This document shows, in pieces, positions 7,720 to 15,463 of a DNA stretch of 64,000 nucleotides; the stretch's first letter is position 1; every line of letters starts with the position of its first letter. The stretch comes from a virus. The notes beneath the pieces were generated by a model. It saw only the letters and a list, made by a program, of their open reading frames with translations. It was not told the origin of the DNA and searched no databases. The stretch is taken from IMG/VR virus record IMGVR_UViG_3300027973_000043, positions 18,489-82,488 of that record; one strand, 5' to 3'. A program made the translations under genes and the position numbers.

Positions 7720-8211
7720 TTAAATTAATTTTTGTACATCATCATCCCAAACATCACCTTCAACAGATTTTAAGGTTTGGTATTTAGGTGAATAAACATC
7801 TACTGATACTGTTGATATATTATAATTATCTATTATTTTTGTGATTGCTCTTTTTTGTGCATATGTAGGTTTTCTTACATATGATAATACTAAGAGATCA
7901 GTATTAATCCTAGCCCATCTTATTGCTCCAGCTTCGCTCATAAAATGAATCATATATTTACTTGAACCTAAGTTGTTTTCTTCAATTTCTATTTCTTGTA
8001 AAGATGGGTATTCGTCACTATCTGGAAAGTATGCAAAGTTTATTTCTCGATGATCTTGTCCAGAACCTAAGTTTAAAAAACTACCATCTTGGTAAATATA
8101 TCCACGAATATTAGGTTCATCGTCCGAACCGAATATTTCTCTTGCATTATTTTCTGCTAGTCTTCCTTCAATACTTTCTTTTACTAAATCGTATAGTTCT
8201 TTAAAATTCAT
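7720..8211 (-). CDS. Hypothetical protein with putative capsid-targeting N-terminus
   Basis: 163 residues from ATG 8211, giving MNFKELYDLVKESIEGRL, one of the shared M-x-F-x-x-F/L-Y starts. The rest is acidic and predicted soluble (GYIYQDGSFLNLGSGQDHRE, FMSEAGAIRWARINTD, SYVRKPTYAQKRAI). The GYIYxDGxFLxLG pattern recalls small phage proteins of unknown role. It is the last gene of a minus-strand run of similarly tagged genes ending at the terminator at 7691-7716. ACAATAAAGTT precedes the ATG. No function assigned. Confidence 0.7.
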   Translation of the reverse strand: MNFKELYDLVKESIEGRLAENNAREIFGSDDEPNIRGYIYQDGSFLNLGSGQDHREINFAYFPDSDEYPSLQEIEIEENNLGSSKYMIHFMSEAGAIRWARINTDLLVLSYVRKPTYAQKRAITKIIDNYNISTVSVDVYSPKYQTLKSVEGDVWDDDVQKLI

Positions 8212-8215
8212 AACT

Positions 8216-9007
8216 TTATTGTACTTGTATTTTCCGAATAATTTCAGGGGTATATTTTTTAACCCATTCAAACCATTTTTCGTCTTCTACGTTTGGATTT
8301 TGTTTTATAGCATTTATCAATTGTTGAGCTACTTGATTTGATAATATTTGTCCAAACGAAAGCTTTTTACCACTAGCATCAGGTTTATCCACACCATGAT
8401 GGTGTGTTCTATCTCCTTGGATTATACCGTTACTATTTAACCAATCTTTAACTATACTCTCAATCTGAGGTTTTAATTGTGCATCGTAATAATAAACTTT
8501 AAGACTATCATTATGTGCTAAAAATACATCTAAAAGTCTATGGGTTTTATAACTTATAGGAACCCCACTATCATTTGATAATTTGGATAATGCAGCATCT
8601 AGTTGTCCAAGTTTACTCCAGAATTTAAGTATATTATTTTTATCTTTTGCGATGCTTATGTAATAATTATAAGTTCTGTCTCCGCTTTTTCTTGGTAAAT
8701 TTTTATTTAAATTTCTTTGACTCCAAACACCATCTGTATCAAAAACTTTTGATGAGAAATAATTTTTCCATTGGTCACTTTGCTCTTGAGTAAAACCTGT
8801 ATTTCTGTGTGCGCCAACAGAACCTCCAACATCTCCTACAATTAGTTTATAAAAAGGATTATCATATTCTGTTAATGTTTTATTGCTTTTTATTTTTTGA
8901 ATAAAGCTCATAATCATAGATTTATGTCTTTCAAAATCAAAATTTTGTGATTCTGATAATACACATAATTTATTTTCGATTATATCGTAAAACTCGTTGA
9001 ACTTCAT
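8216..9007 (-). CDS. Hypothetical protein with putative capsid-targeting N-terminus; weak HopA1-like pattern
   Basis: 263 residues from ATG 9007 (MKFNEFYDIIENKL...), placed by the shared N-terminal motif and the TTAAATAAC upstream. The middle reads RTYNYYISIAKDKNNILKFW, then ISYKTHRLLDVFLAHNDSLK and VYYYDAQLKPQIESIV. This order of a Y-rich strand, a Lys/Arg segment and a YY-strand resembles HopA1-type effector or lyase domains, which often pair with kinases. That resemblance is from memory and weak. Four bases separate it from the next gene. Otherwise unknown. Confidence 0.65.
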   Translation of the reverse strand: MKFNEFYDIIENKLCVLSESQNFDFERHKSMIMSFIQKIKSNKTLTEYDNPFYKLIVGDVGGSVGAHRNTGFTQEQSDQWKNYFSSKVFDTDGVWSQRNLNKNLPRKSGDRTYNYYISIAKDKNNILKFWSKLGQLDAALSKLSNDSGVPISYKTHRLLDVFLAHNDSLKVYYYDAQLKPQIESIVKDWLNSNGIIQGDRTHHHGVDKPDASGKKLSFGQILSNQVAQQLINAIKQNPNVEDEKWFEWVKKYTPEIIRKIQVQ

Positions 9008-9011
9008 ATAG

Positions 9012-11537
9012 TTATTTAATATAGAAAAGAACAAATTTAGATTCTCCTGTATCAATTTCTGCTAATTTTGTCAAGTTATTACCACTTAAACGACTAGCTT
9101 TTCTAGCAGAGTCAAATAAACGTATAGTATCACTTAATCCGTTGAATGTTATATATTTGTATCCTCTATTACTAATACGATTTAATAATGTGTTTAACAA
9201 CGGTTTTACATGTAAACGATAAGGTTTATCAACAACAAGATTAGAAACGTAAAATGTATTTTTTGGAGTACATATATTTTCTATTCCATTATTAATAACA
9301 GATTGTTCAAATTTATCATCGAAAAAGGTAATTTCACTAGTGTCCACGTATTCTAGCATATTATATTCACTATTCACATCCATACGATAACCATAACCAT
9401 AACCTACTAATTGGTTTGAGTCATCAAATATACCTTCTCCTATAAAACCGCTCATTGTTGAATCTCTAATTACTGAACTTGCATCTGCTGCATAGTCTGA
9501 TGAGAAATTTCTATCTTCAATACTGTTTATATTTGTTGAATTAGAACGAATTACATCTGTTGAGAGAGAATTTAGTGTTGCTTCTGTTAAACTTTGTTTG
9601 GCTTCTGTAAGACTTTTATTAGAATACTTTGGAGGTTCTGCAATACTTTGTAATATAATAGGTGGAATAACTTGACCGTTTAATGATACATATTTGGCAT
9701 AATCATAAGAATATTCTGGATTTTCTGCAATACTTTGTAATATAATAGGTGGAACATTTTGACCTTTTAATACATCTCTGGCATAAAGATAAGAATATTC
9801 TGGACCTTTTGCAATACTTTGTAATATAATAGGCGGAACATTTTGACCTTTTAATACATCTTTAGCATAATTATAAGAATAAGATGTATTTTCTGCAATA
9901 CTTTGTTCTATAATAGGCGGAACATTTTTTCCTTTTAATACATCTTTAGCATAATTATAAGAATAATATGTATTTTCTGCAATACCCTGTTCTATAATAT
10001 CTGGAACATTTTGTCCTTTTAATACATCTTTAGCATAATTATAAGAATATTCTGGACTTGTTGCAATACTTTGTAATATAATAGGCGGAACATTTTTTCC
10101 TTTTAATACATATTTGGCATAATTATAAGAATAATATATATTTTCTGCAATACTTTGTTCTATAATATCTGGAACATTTTGACCTTTTAATACCTCTTTA
10201 GCATAATAATAAGAATACGCTGGATCTTTTGCAATACCCTGTTCTATAATATCTGGAACATTTTGTCCTTTTTCTAATACATTTACAGCATAATCATAAG
10301 AATATTCTGGACCTTTTGCAATACTTTGTAATATAATAGGTGGAACATTTTGTCCGTTTAATACATCTCTGGCATAAAGATAAGAATACTCTGGATCTTT
10401 TGCTATATTTTCAAAATATCTTTCCTTTTGTTTTTCAGAGAAATATTTTTCAGTCAAATCATAAGGAATAATTTTTTGTAATTCAGAAGCTAATAAAAGT
10501 AATTTTTCAAAATCTTTATCATTTACATTTTTTTCAATTATATTCCAATTATCAGAGTCAAACTGATCTGTTTGAATATACATTTCATAATCTTCATATC
10601 CTGATAATTTAACAAAACCAATGTCACCTTCATCAATAGATTGAAATCTTTTTTCTTTTTCACCGTATGGTATAAATTGAAATACATTTTGATTAAACGG
10701 TTTTTGTAACATAGGAAATTTATTCTCTAATTCTTTTTCAGATATATTATATAAATCTTCAATCTGTTTTCCTGAAGGTTCTACAACAGTATATCCGAAT
10801 GTATTACTACTACCTTCTTCATTTCCCATTGCATCAATAACAATTAGTTCATTTTCTTTTCTATTTTTAGGTATAATGAAATATGTAGTCATTCCTAAAT
10901 TTTGCATTTTACCCATTCTATATTTCCAGTAATAATTACCAGACTTTGTAGAAATACAAAGATTAGTATTTCTTCCATAATAAATACATTTTTGTTTAGA
11001 ATCTGCTTTAAAAATAGTTATACTATTATCTTCATAAACTTTATCTTCTTCTTCGTTCATTATTTTTCCACTAAATTCTTCTTTTTTTTGATAGCGATGA
11101 ATAGTTTCTATTAATTTTATTGTTTTACTTTTAATTAATTCTAACTTTTCTGCCTTTTTATCAGGTTTGAATAATCCTTTGGATTTGATTTCGTTTTGTA
11201 AATTTATTACATAATCTGATAATAATTTTTTACCCACAGATGTTTCTGAGTTTAGATAAGCAGAATATTCTCTTTTGATGTTTTCTATAGATAAACCGAT
11301 ATTTTCTCCAACCATATACACATATGTTAGTGCAACAAGATCAGAATCTTTTTTAGCTTTTTCTCTACCTTCATCAACTCTTACATTATTATAAATATCT
11401 AAAATTTTATCAACATCCTCTGGTGGTAAACCATTGTTATTAACTATTTTTGTTATTTGATTAACTGATGATGTATAATCTTCTGCAATAATAGTTTGTG
11501 GAAGAAAAACATTGAAATAAAATTCCTTGAAAGTCAT
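9012..11537 (-). CDS. Large repeat protein with putative capsid-targeting N-terminus
   Basis: 841 residues from ATG 11537 (MTFKEFYFNVFLPQTIIAED). Residues about 10-370 form a soluble domain without a family I can name (CIYYGRNTNLCISTKSGNYY, MTTYFIIPKNRKENELIVID). Residues about 378-640 hold nine and a half near-identical repeats of 28-29 residues, consensus IAxxPEYSYxYAxxVLKGQN followed by VPPIILQS. The C-terminal part (VDKPYRLHVKPLLNTLLNRI, YKYITFNGLSDTIRLFDSAR) looks like an N-acetyltransferase-like fold, low certainty. TAATAAATAGAAAT before the ATG is late-promoter-like. Probably a late, virion-associated protein. Confidence 0.75.
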   Translation of the reverse strand: MTFKEFYFNVFLPQTIIAEDYTSSVNQITKIVNNNGLPPEDVDKILDIYNNVRVDEGREKAKKDSDLVALTYVYMVGENIGLSIENIKREYSAYLNSETSVGKKLLSDYVINLQNEIKSKGLFKPDKKAEKLELIKSKTIKLIETIHRYQKKEEFSGKIMNEEEDKVYEDNSITIFKADSKQKCIYYGRNTNLCISTKSGNYYWKYRMGKMQNLGMTTYFIIPKNRKENELIVIDAMGNEEGSSNTFGYTVVEPSGKQIEDLYNISEKELENKFPMLQKPFNQNVFQFIPYGEKEKRFQSIDEGDIGFVKLSGYEDYEMYIQTDQFDSDNWNIIEKNVNDKDFEKLLLLASELQKIIPYDLTEKYFSEKQKERYFENIAKDPEYSYLYARDVLNGQNVPPIILQSIAKGPEYSYDYAVNVLEKGQNVPDIIEQGIAKDPAYSYYYAKEVLKGQNVPDIIEQSIAENIYYSYNYAKYVLKGKNVPPIILQSIATSPEYSYNYAKDVLKGQNVPDIIEQGIAENTYYSYNYAKDVLKGKNVPPIIEQSIAENTSYSYNYAKDVLKGQNVPPIILQSIAKGPEYSYLYARDVLKGQNVPPIILQSIAENPEYSYDYAKYVSLNGQVIPPIILQSIAEPPKYSNKSLTEAKQSLTEATLNSLSTDVIRSNSTNINSIEDRNFSSDYAADASSVIRDSTMSGFIGEGIFDDSNQLVGYGYGYRMDVNSEYNMLEYVDTSEITFFDDKFEQSVINNGIENICTPKNTFYVSNLVVDKPYRLHVKPLLNTLLNRISNRGYKYITFNGLSDTIRLFDSARKASRLSGNNLTKLAEIDTGESKFVLFYIK
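9620..10407 (-). repeat. Tandem coding repeats, about 84 bp each
   Basis: Nine full copies and one degraded copy of an 84-87 bp unit lie inside the 841-residue gene. Units differ at a few codons, and two subtypes alternate (VPPIILQS and VPDIIEQG/S), which suggests growth by unequal recombination. Similar AxxVLKG repeats are common in phage and viral proteins of unknown role. Confidence 0.9.
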
Positions 11538-11553
11538 ATTTCTATTTATTATT

Positions 11554-11991
11554 TTATAGCAACTCCTCTGATCTTAGATATATATCTTTTACTTTTGGAC
11601 CATTGCTATAATGACTTATCATATCATCGTCAGGACGCATTCTTGGGTTTATTTGTCTTGCTGCTCTGGCTATTTTAAGTGCATCTTGTCTAGACAAGAA
11701 TCTTCCTTTGGAAGTGGTAAAACCATCTTCGAGAATATCGTTTATTATTGTATAACCATCTTTTTCGTCTTGAAGTTCTCTTATTCCATTTAAGAATTTA
11801 TCGGTTATACTTTTAGGAAACCATCCCTTTTCCCATGCAGAGGTTTGTGCATCATAGTGAAAGGCTCCCTCTATTATTTCTCCTGTTTTTTTATTTCTAA
11901 TAGCAGCACTTGAGATAGATTCTTCTGGCGTTATCTTTGCTCCAGTTATAGATAAATTTTCATATAATAAGAAGAACGTTTTAAATCTCAT
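11554..11991 (-). CDS. Hypothetical phage protein with putative capsid-targeting N-terminus
   Basis: 145 residues: MRFKTFFLLYENLSITGAKI at the N-terminus, then SSAAIRNKKTGEIIEGAFHY and GFTTSKGRFLSRQDALKIAR. The pair 'AAIR...G.I..G..H.DA' and 'GF.TS.GRF..R.EA..IA' recurs in many phage and bacterial hypothetical proteins; I know no function for it. GGATAAACAAAATT precedes the ATG. It lies 16 bases from the next tagged gene. Confidence 0.75.
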   Translation of the reverse strand: MRFKTFFLLYENLSITGAKITPEESISSAAIRNKKTGEIIEGAFHYDAQTSAWEKGWFPKSITDKFLNGIRELQDEKDGYTIINDILEDGFTTSKGRFLSRQDALKIARAARQINPRMRPDDDMISHYSNGPKVKDIYLRSEELL

Positions 11992-12015
11992 AATTTTGTT
12001 TATCCTGTAAAGTCT

Positions 12016-12423
12016 TTATTCATGAGTTTGAGAAAAAATAATTAATTCTCCCAACACTTCAATCAAACCTACAATTTTTTGAAATTCTGTTTGTTGCATT
12101 TTGATAGTGCCGTCCATAGCATCATTTAATTGGTTAGTAAGTTGTTTTAATTGCTTTTTTGCTTGAGCTATATCAAATTTACCATTTGCGGCTTTTTTAT
12201 AATATGGTAATTTTACTTTGAAGTGATGATATGTTAGCATAGCAGGACCACCTTTTTCATGTGCCGCATCAGCTATCTTTTCAGCACCAGAATTACGTTT
12301 TTCTGCAAATTTTTGAAATGCATCTTTTTGCGTTTCTTTTTTCTCGCTCTCAGAACATAAACTTTCGCCTAATTCTCTAGAATAGGTTTTTGAAAAATTT
12401 AAATAAAAATCATTGAAATTCAT
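12016..12423 (-). CDS. Hypothetical protein with putative capsid-targeting N-terminus
   Basis: 135 residues beginning MNFNDFYLNFSKTYSRELGE. The rest is lysine-rich and helical (QKFAEKRNSGAEKIADAAHE, AQAKKQLKQLTNQLNDAMDG). An exact TATAAATA ends five bases before the ATG. Similar basic helical proteins with this type of N-terminus are typical of internal head proteins, but that is inference. Confidence 0.7.
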   Translation of the reverse strand: MNFNDFYLNFSKTYSRELGESLCSESEKKETQKDAFQKFAEKRNSGAEKIADAAHEKGGPAMLTYHHFKVKLPYYKKAANGKFDIAQAKKQLKQLTNQLNDAMDGTIKMQQTEFQKIVGLIEVLGELIIFSQTHE

Positions 12424-12428
12424 ATTTC

Positions 12429-12436
12429 TATTTATA
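12429..12436 (-). promoter_or_regulatory. Late-promoter word TATAAATA, divergent region
   Basis: On the minus strand TATAAATAGAAAT leads directly into ATG 12423. On the plus strand AGATAAATAGAAAT leads into ATG 12452. The two genes thus share a compact divergent late-type promoter region of 28 bases. In T4 geometry the transcript would start at or next to the ATG. Confidence 0.6.
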
Positions 12437-12451
12437 AAGATAAATAGAAAT

Positions 12452-12754
12452 ATGGACGACCCTCTTGCAACAATCTATGAGAATAATATGCTTCGTGGTA
12501 TTGGAGCAGCACTAACGCTTGCTACCTCTCCACTTGCTGCAAAAGATTCTCCGCAAGATTATAAAACTGCTGCTTCTCAAATTGCAAATTATATTAAAAC
12601 TTTTGATTCACAAATAAATTTGACAAATGATGCTAATAAAAGAAATAATTTATTAAAACAAAAAGAAAATGAAATTTCCCGTTTAAAATTTATAATTAAT
12701 AAACTTCGTGAAATGGGAGTTTCTGATGATGAAATAAGAAAATTAAATAAGTAA
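12452..12754 (+). CDS. Small hypothetical late protein with alternative N-terminal tag (IYEN)
   Basis: 100 residues from ATG 12452, chosen because AGATAAATAGAAAT sits directly before it. The start MDDPLATIYENNML resembles MDNLSLIYENSL at 24377. A hydrophobic Ala/Thr segment (GIGAALTLATSPLAA) follows, then a coiled-coil-like half (LLKQKENEISRLKFIINKLR). Function unknown; probably expressed late with 12760-13528. Confidence 0.65.
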   Translation: MDDPLATIYENNMLRGIGAALTLATSPLAAKDSPQDYKTAASQIANYIKTFDSQINLTNDANKRNNLLKQKENEISRLKFIINKLREMGVSDDEIRKLNK

Positions 12755-12759
12755 AAGAT

Positions 12760-13143
12760 ATGTATCTTCAACCAAGCACAAGCATAAGTTATAATGACCG
12801 CAGAGAATTATTTGCATGGGAATTAATGACAGGCGGACACGGACAAGTTTATTTGAGTGGAGCAGGAACTTTTACTCCTAGTACATCTTCTTTTGTATTT
12901 TATAAAATAGACTTCTTAGCAAATTCTGTTGTTTCTAGTGCAGGATTTCGTTCTATAGCAGACGATAATAAAACCTTAATCTATCAAGTAAATGGATCAA
13001 GCTTTACAAATGTTGCTTTCACTTCTAGTCAAACATGGTTTGCACCATTAACAAGCATTACTCTCGCAAGTGGTAAGGCGATTGCTTATCAATATTCTAA
13101 GTTCCCACCAGAGGACTATATTTGCTCATCTTCTTGTAGATAA
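12760..13143 (+). CDS. Hypothetical protein, possible virion decoration protein
   Basis: 127 residues, rich in Ser, Thr, Phe and Gly with beta-strand character (GGHGQVYLSGAGTFTPSTSS, NVAFTSSQTWFAPLTSITLA). It ends with CSSSC. It follows the previous gene by five bases. The composition fits a small surface or decoration protein of phage heads; no motif proves it. Confidence 0.6.
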   Translation: MYLQPSTSISYNDRRELFAWELMTGGHGQVYLSGAGTFTPSTSSFVFYKIDFLANSVVSSAGFRSIADDNKTLIYQVNGSSFTNVAFTSSQTWFAPLTSITLASGKAIAYQYSKFPPEDYICSSSCR

Positions 13144-13145
13144 TT

Positions 13146-13283
13146 ATGGCTGGAAAAAAAGATGCATGTTATCATAAAGTAAAAGCACGTTATCGGGTAT
13201 TCCCTAGTGCTTATTCAAGCGGTGCTCTTGTGCAGTGTCGTAAGAAAGGTGCAAGCAATTGGGGAAAATCTAAAAAGAAATGA
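13146..13283 (+). CDS. Small basic phage protein (CYHKVKARY family)
   Basis: 45 residues: MAGKKDACYHKVKARY, VFPSAYSSGALVQCRKKGAS, ending NWGKSKKK. The pattern CYxKVKxRYxVxPSAYxSGALVxCRKxGAxNWG recurs in many phages, often next to a protein like the following one. Known only as a conserved small protein; two Cys and many Lys/Arg suggest nucleic acid or metal contact. Overlaps the next gene by four bases (ATGA). Confidence 0.75.
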   Translation: MAGKKDACYHKVKARYRVFPSAYSSGALVQCRKKGASNWGKSKKK

Positions 13284-13528
13284 ATCAATTTGACAGTTTT
13301 GTAAATTCTATCTTAGGAGAAGAAAGTCTTCATGACTGGTTTTCTCATAAAAGTGGCGGAAAGCCAGGATGGGTAGACTGTAAAACTAAAAAACCTTGTG
13401 GACGACAAAAAGGCGAGAAGCGTAAAAGCTATCCCGCCTGTCGTCCTACACTTTCTCAGTGTAATTCTTCTATGAAGAAAAAGAAAAGTTCTAAAAGAAT
13501 ATCTTGGAAATCTAAAAAGAAGAAGTAG
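13280..13528 (+). CDS. Small basic phage protein (LHDWF...GKPGWVDCKTKKPCGRQ family)
   Basis: 82 residues. After MNQFDSFVNSILGEE, an amphipathic start that again looks like a packaging tag, comes LHDWFSHKSGGKPGWVDCKT, KKPCGRQKGEKRKSYPACRP and a Lys-rich tail. This is a conserved phage protein type usually found with the CYHKVK family. Four Cys may bind metal. Translationally coupled to the previous gene. The 3' end overlaps the opposing gene at 13512-13757. Confidence 0.75.
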   Translation: MNQFDSFVNSILGEESLHDWFSHKSGGKPGWVDCKTKKPCGRQKGEKRKSYPACRPTLSQCNSSMKKKKSSKRISWKSKKKK

Positions 13529-13757
13529 TTTTCTTTCCTTCTTTTTCAATTATGTATTCGTTTTTACGAATATTAATTATAGTTTTTTCTACATAACCTT
13601 TTATAAGACTACTCTCTAGATATATAAAAGGAAATAAAGTTTGTTCATCACGAACAACATGAAAGTAAATATTTTTGAAATTTTCTATTTCGTCAGGTTC
13701 AACCTGTGCATATCCGTCACAGAGAGATGTTATGTTTATATGTTGTGATTCATTCAT
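13512..13757 (-). CDS. Small hypothetical protein
   Basis: 81 residues from ATG 13757 (MNESQHINITSLCDGYAQVE), overlapping the end of the DUF1360-like gene by eight bases. It contains EIENFKNIYFHVVRDEQTLF and a basic tail. No family recognised. Its 3' end overlaps the convergent basic protein gene by 17 bases. Confidence 0.6.
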   Translation of the reverse strand: MNESQHINITSLCDGYAQVEPDEIENFKNIYFHVVRDEQTLFPFIYLESSLIKGYVEKTIINIRKNEYIIEKEGKKTTSSF

Positions 13758-14052
13758 GTTTTGTAATTTGGTGAATTTTTTCGTCCAAAAAAATAGTAGT
13801 TCTTTCAAATAAAAAGGCAAATGCACTACCAGCAAATGTTAATAAGAACATTTTAGAAGGAAAAACAATAGTTGAGAAAAAAGCTGCAACCCAAAATCCT
13901 GTACAAAGAGAGCATTTAATTAAGTCTTTTAGAAAAGAATTTTTATTAAGTGTTTGGCGAATACGAAGCTTGTCCATAATTGTTGAATGAACAATTATAA
14001 ATGTAAGACCTGCTGTTGCGAATAAAAAAAGAAATAAATCTGTAATAGTCAT
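13750..14052 (-). CDS. DUF1360-like small membrane protein
   Basis: 100 residues with an N-terminal membrane segment (LFLFLFATAGLTFIIVHSTI) and two more around KCSLCTGFWVAAFFSTIVFP. The CSLCTGFWV block is the DUF1360 signature, a family of small membrane proteins with unknown role. It overlaps the subtilisin gene upstream by four bases (ATGA), so translation is probably coupled. Confidence 0.8.
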   Translation of the reverse strand: MTITDLFLFLFATAGLTFIIVHSTIMDKLRIRQTLNKNSFLKDLIKCSLCTGFWVAAFFSTIVFPSKMFLLTFAGSAFAFLFERTTIFLDEKIHQITKHE

Positions 14053-15044
14053 TTTAGTTTAAAAAATTTAAGAACTTTATCGAATAGTTTTTGAAGCTTT
14101 GAAAAGCTAGCAATTGATTGAATTGTTACAACTTCCCCAAAAATACTTTCAGGATTTACAATTCCCCAACCGCTGTGATTGTCCCAGCCTTTATTCTCTA
14201 CATCAATTGCAGTACTATATAACATTTTCTTAATTTCGTCAACAGTTAAATTTTTATTTTCTGCTTTATATTTTGAAATAATAAGAGCAACAACACCAGT
14301 AATAACAGGAGTTGCCATGCTTGTTCCGCTCAGAACCGCATAACCTTTGTTAAGATATGTTGAAAGAATTTTATCTCCTGGTGCCATAATATCTAATTCT
14401 TTTCCCCATGAAGAAAACTTTGAACGATCTTTTAAAATTGTATCAGAATAAGAACCAACTGTAATTACTTCTTCATATTTTGCAGGATAAAGAATGTTTT
14501 CTTCACCATTATTACCTGCTGCACAAACTACTACAGTTCCGTTCGAAACTAGTTTTTTAATAACCTCATGAACTTCTGGCATTGGATCTGGACCGCCAAG
14601 GCTAAGATTAATTACATCAGGACATATTTTTAAACAATACTGTAATCCTTTTAAAATGCTATCATTTTTACTACGACCATTTTTATCTAACACTTTTCCT
14701 GTAATAATTGTAACTTCAGGCGCAATACCAACAATGCCTTCTGTGTTGTTTATTGCACCAATCGTGCCGGTGCAGTGACATCCATGGCCAATATAAGAAT
14801 CAAATATATCTTCTCCGTCAATAAAAGACTGACATTTACTTAAGTCTATGTTTTTCATCAAATCAGGATGATCTATTGGACAACCAGTGTCTAGAACCAT
14901 TACTTTTACTCTTTTACCTTTACTTTTACTCCAAATTTTTGGTATATTTAAATCTCTCACATTTTGAGGATAAATCTGAGATAGTACATGAGCACTACCT
15001 ACATCGTGAATTTCGTATCGGGGAAGAAAACATTCGTTGGGCAT
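14049..15044 (-). CDS. Subtilisin-like serine protease (S8 family)
   Basis: 331 residues. The catalytic triad is visible: Asp in VMVLDTGCPIDHPDL, His in IGHGCHCTGTIGA, Ser in SGTSMATPVITGVVAL, with the oxyanion Asn region VVCAAGNNGEE. There is no signal peptide and at most a short prodomain (first about 45 residues), so it would act in the cytoplasm or in the virion unless exported otherwise. Known: subtilases cleave proteins non-specifically or process precursors. A role in head maturation or in destroying host proteins is possible but unsupported. The start codon lies in a 14-bp inverted repeat. Confidence 0.9.
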   Translation of the reverse strand: MPNECFLPRYEIHDVGSAHVLSQIYPQNVRDLNIPKIWSKSKGKRVKVMVLDTGCPIDHPDLMKNIDLSKCQSFIDGEDIFDSYIGHGCHCTGTIGAINNTEGIVGIAPEVTIITGKVLDKNGRSKNDSILKGLQYCLKICPDVINLSLGGPDPMPEVHEVIKKLVSNGTVVVCAAGNNGEENILYPAKYEEVITVGSYSDTILKDRSKFSSWGKELDIMAPGDKILSTYLNKGYAVLSGTSMATPVITGVVALIISKYKAENKNLTVDEIKKMLYSTAIDVENKGWDNHSGWGIVNPESIFGEVVTIQSIASFSKLQKLFDKVLKFFKLK

Positions 15045-15069
15045 GAAAATATTTATTCATGCCCAACGA
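15034..15069. repeat. Inverted repeat around the subtilisin start codon
   Basis: Arms of 14 bases (TCGTTGGGCATGAA and its complement) flank an eight-base A/T spacer that contains a TAAATATT late-promoter-like core. The ATG of the subtilisin gene (15042-15044 on the minus strand) is inside the left arm. Could be an operator, or an RNA hairpin that hides the start in read-through transcripts. Confidence 0.7.
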
Positions 15070-15089
15070 TTGTATAGATTTTTTATAGA

Positions 15090-15431
15090 TTAAAACTTTT
15101 TATTTCCGTGCTTATAACTTCTAGTCTTATTCATTTCGATTTTTGCTACTAATGCTTCTGCAATACGATATTTTCTTGCTGCTGTAAAATCCATTATACG
15201 AATTATAACGTCAGCTAACTCTGCTTCTGCTCCACTAAATTCAGGAATCTTATCATCAGGAGGATTATCGTTTCGCAATGCTTCAAGAGCTTCTGAAAGC
15301 TCAGAATGAATAAGAGCTATAAGTTCTCCGTCGTTTCGGTCATTTTCCCACCAGCCTTTTTCTTTAGCCGTTTCATGAACATTTTTGGATATAATGTTAA
15401 AGGTTTCTATAAATGTTGTATTTGTATTCAT
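15090..15431 (-). CDS. MazG-like nucleotide pyrophosphohydrolase
   Basis: 113 residues from ATG 15431 (MNTNTTFIETFNIISKNVHE). The MazG fold is shown by ELIALIHSELSEALEALRND and AEAELADVIIRIMDF, with the ExxE and ExxD metal-binding groups. The reaction would be hydrolysis of (d)NTP or ppGpp-like substrates to monophosphates. It neighbours other nucleotide genes (DUF4406/DUF6378, RNR), which fits dNTP pool control. Confidence 0.85.
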   Translation of the reverse strand: MNTNTTFIETFNIISKNVHETAKEKGWWENDRNDGELIALIHSELSEALEALRNDNPPDDKIPEFSGAEAELADVIIRIMDFTAARKYRIAEALVAKIEMNKTRSYKHGNKKF

Positions 15432-15463
15432 AAGTTTGTTTTTTTTTGTTTTTCTCGGCAATT

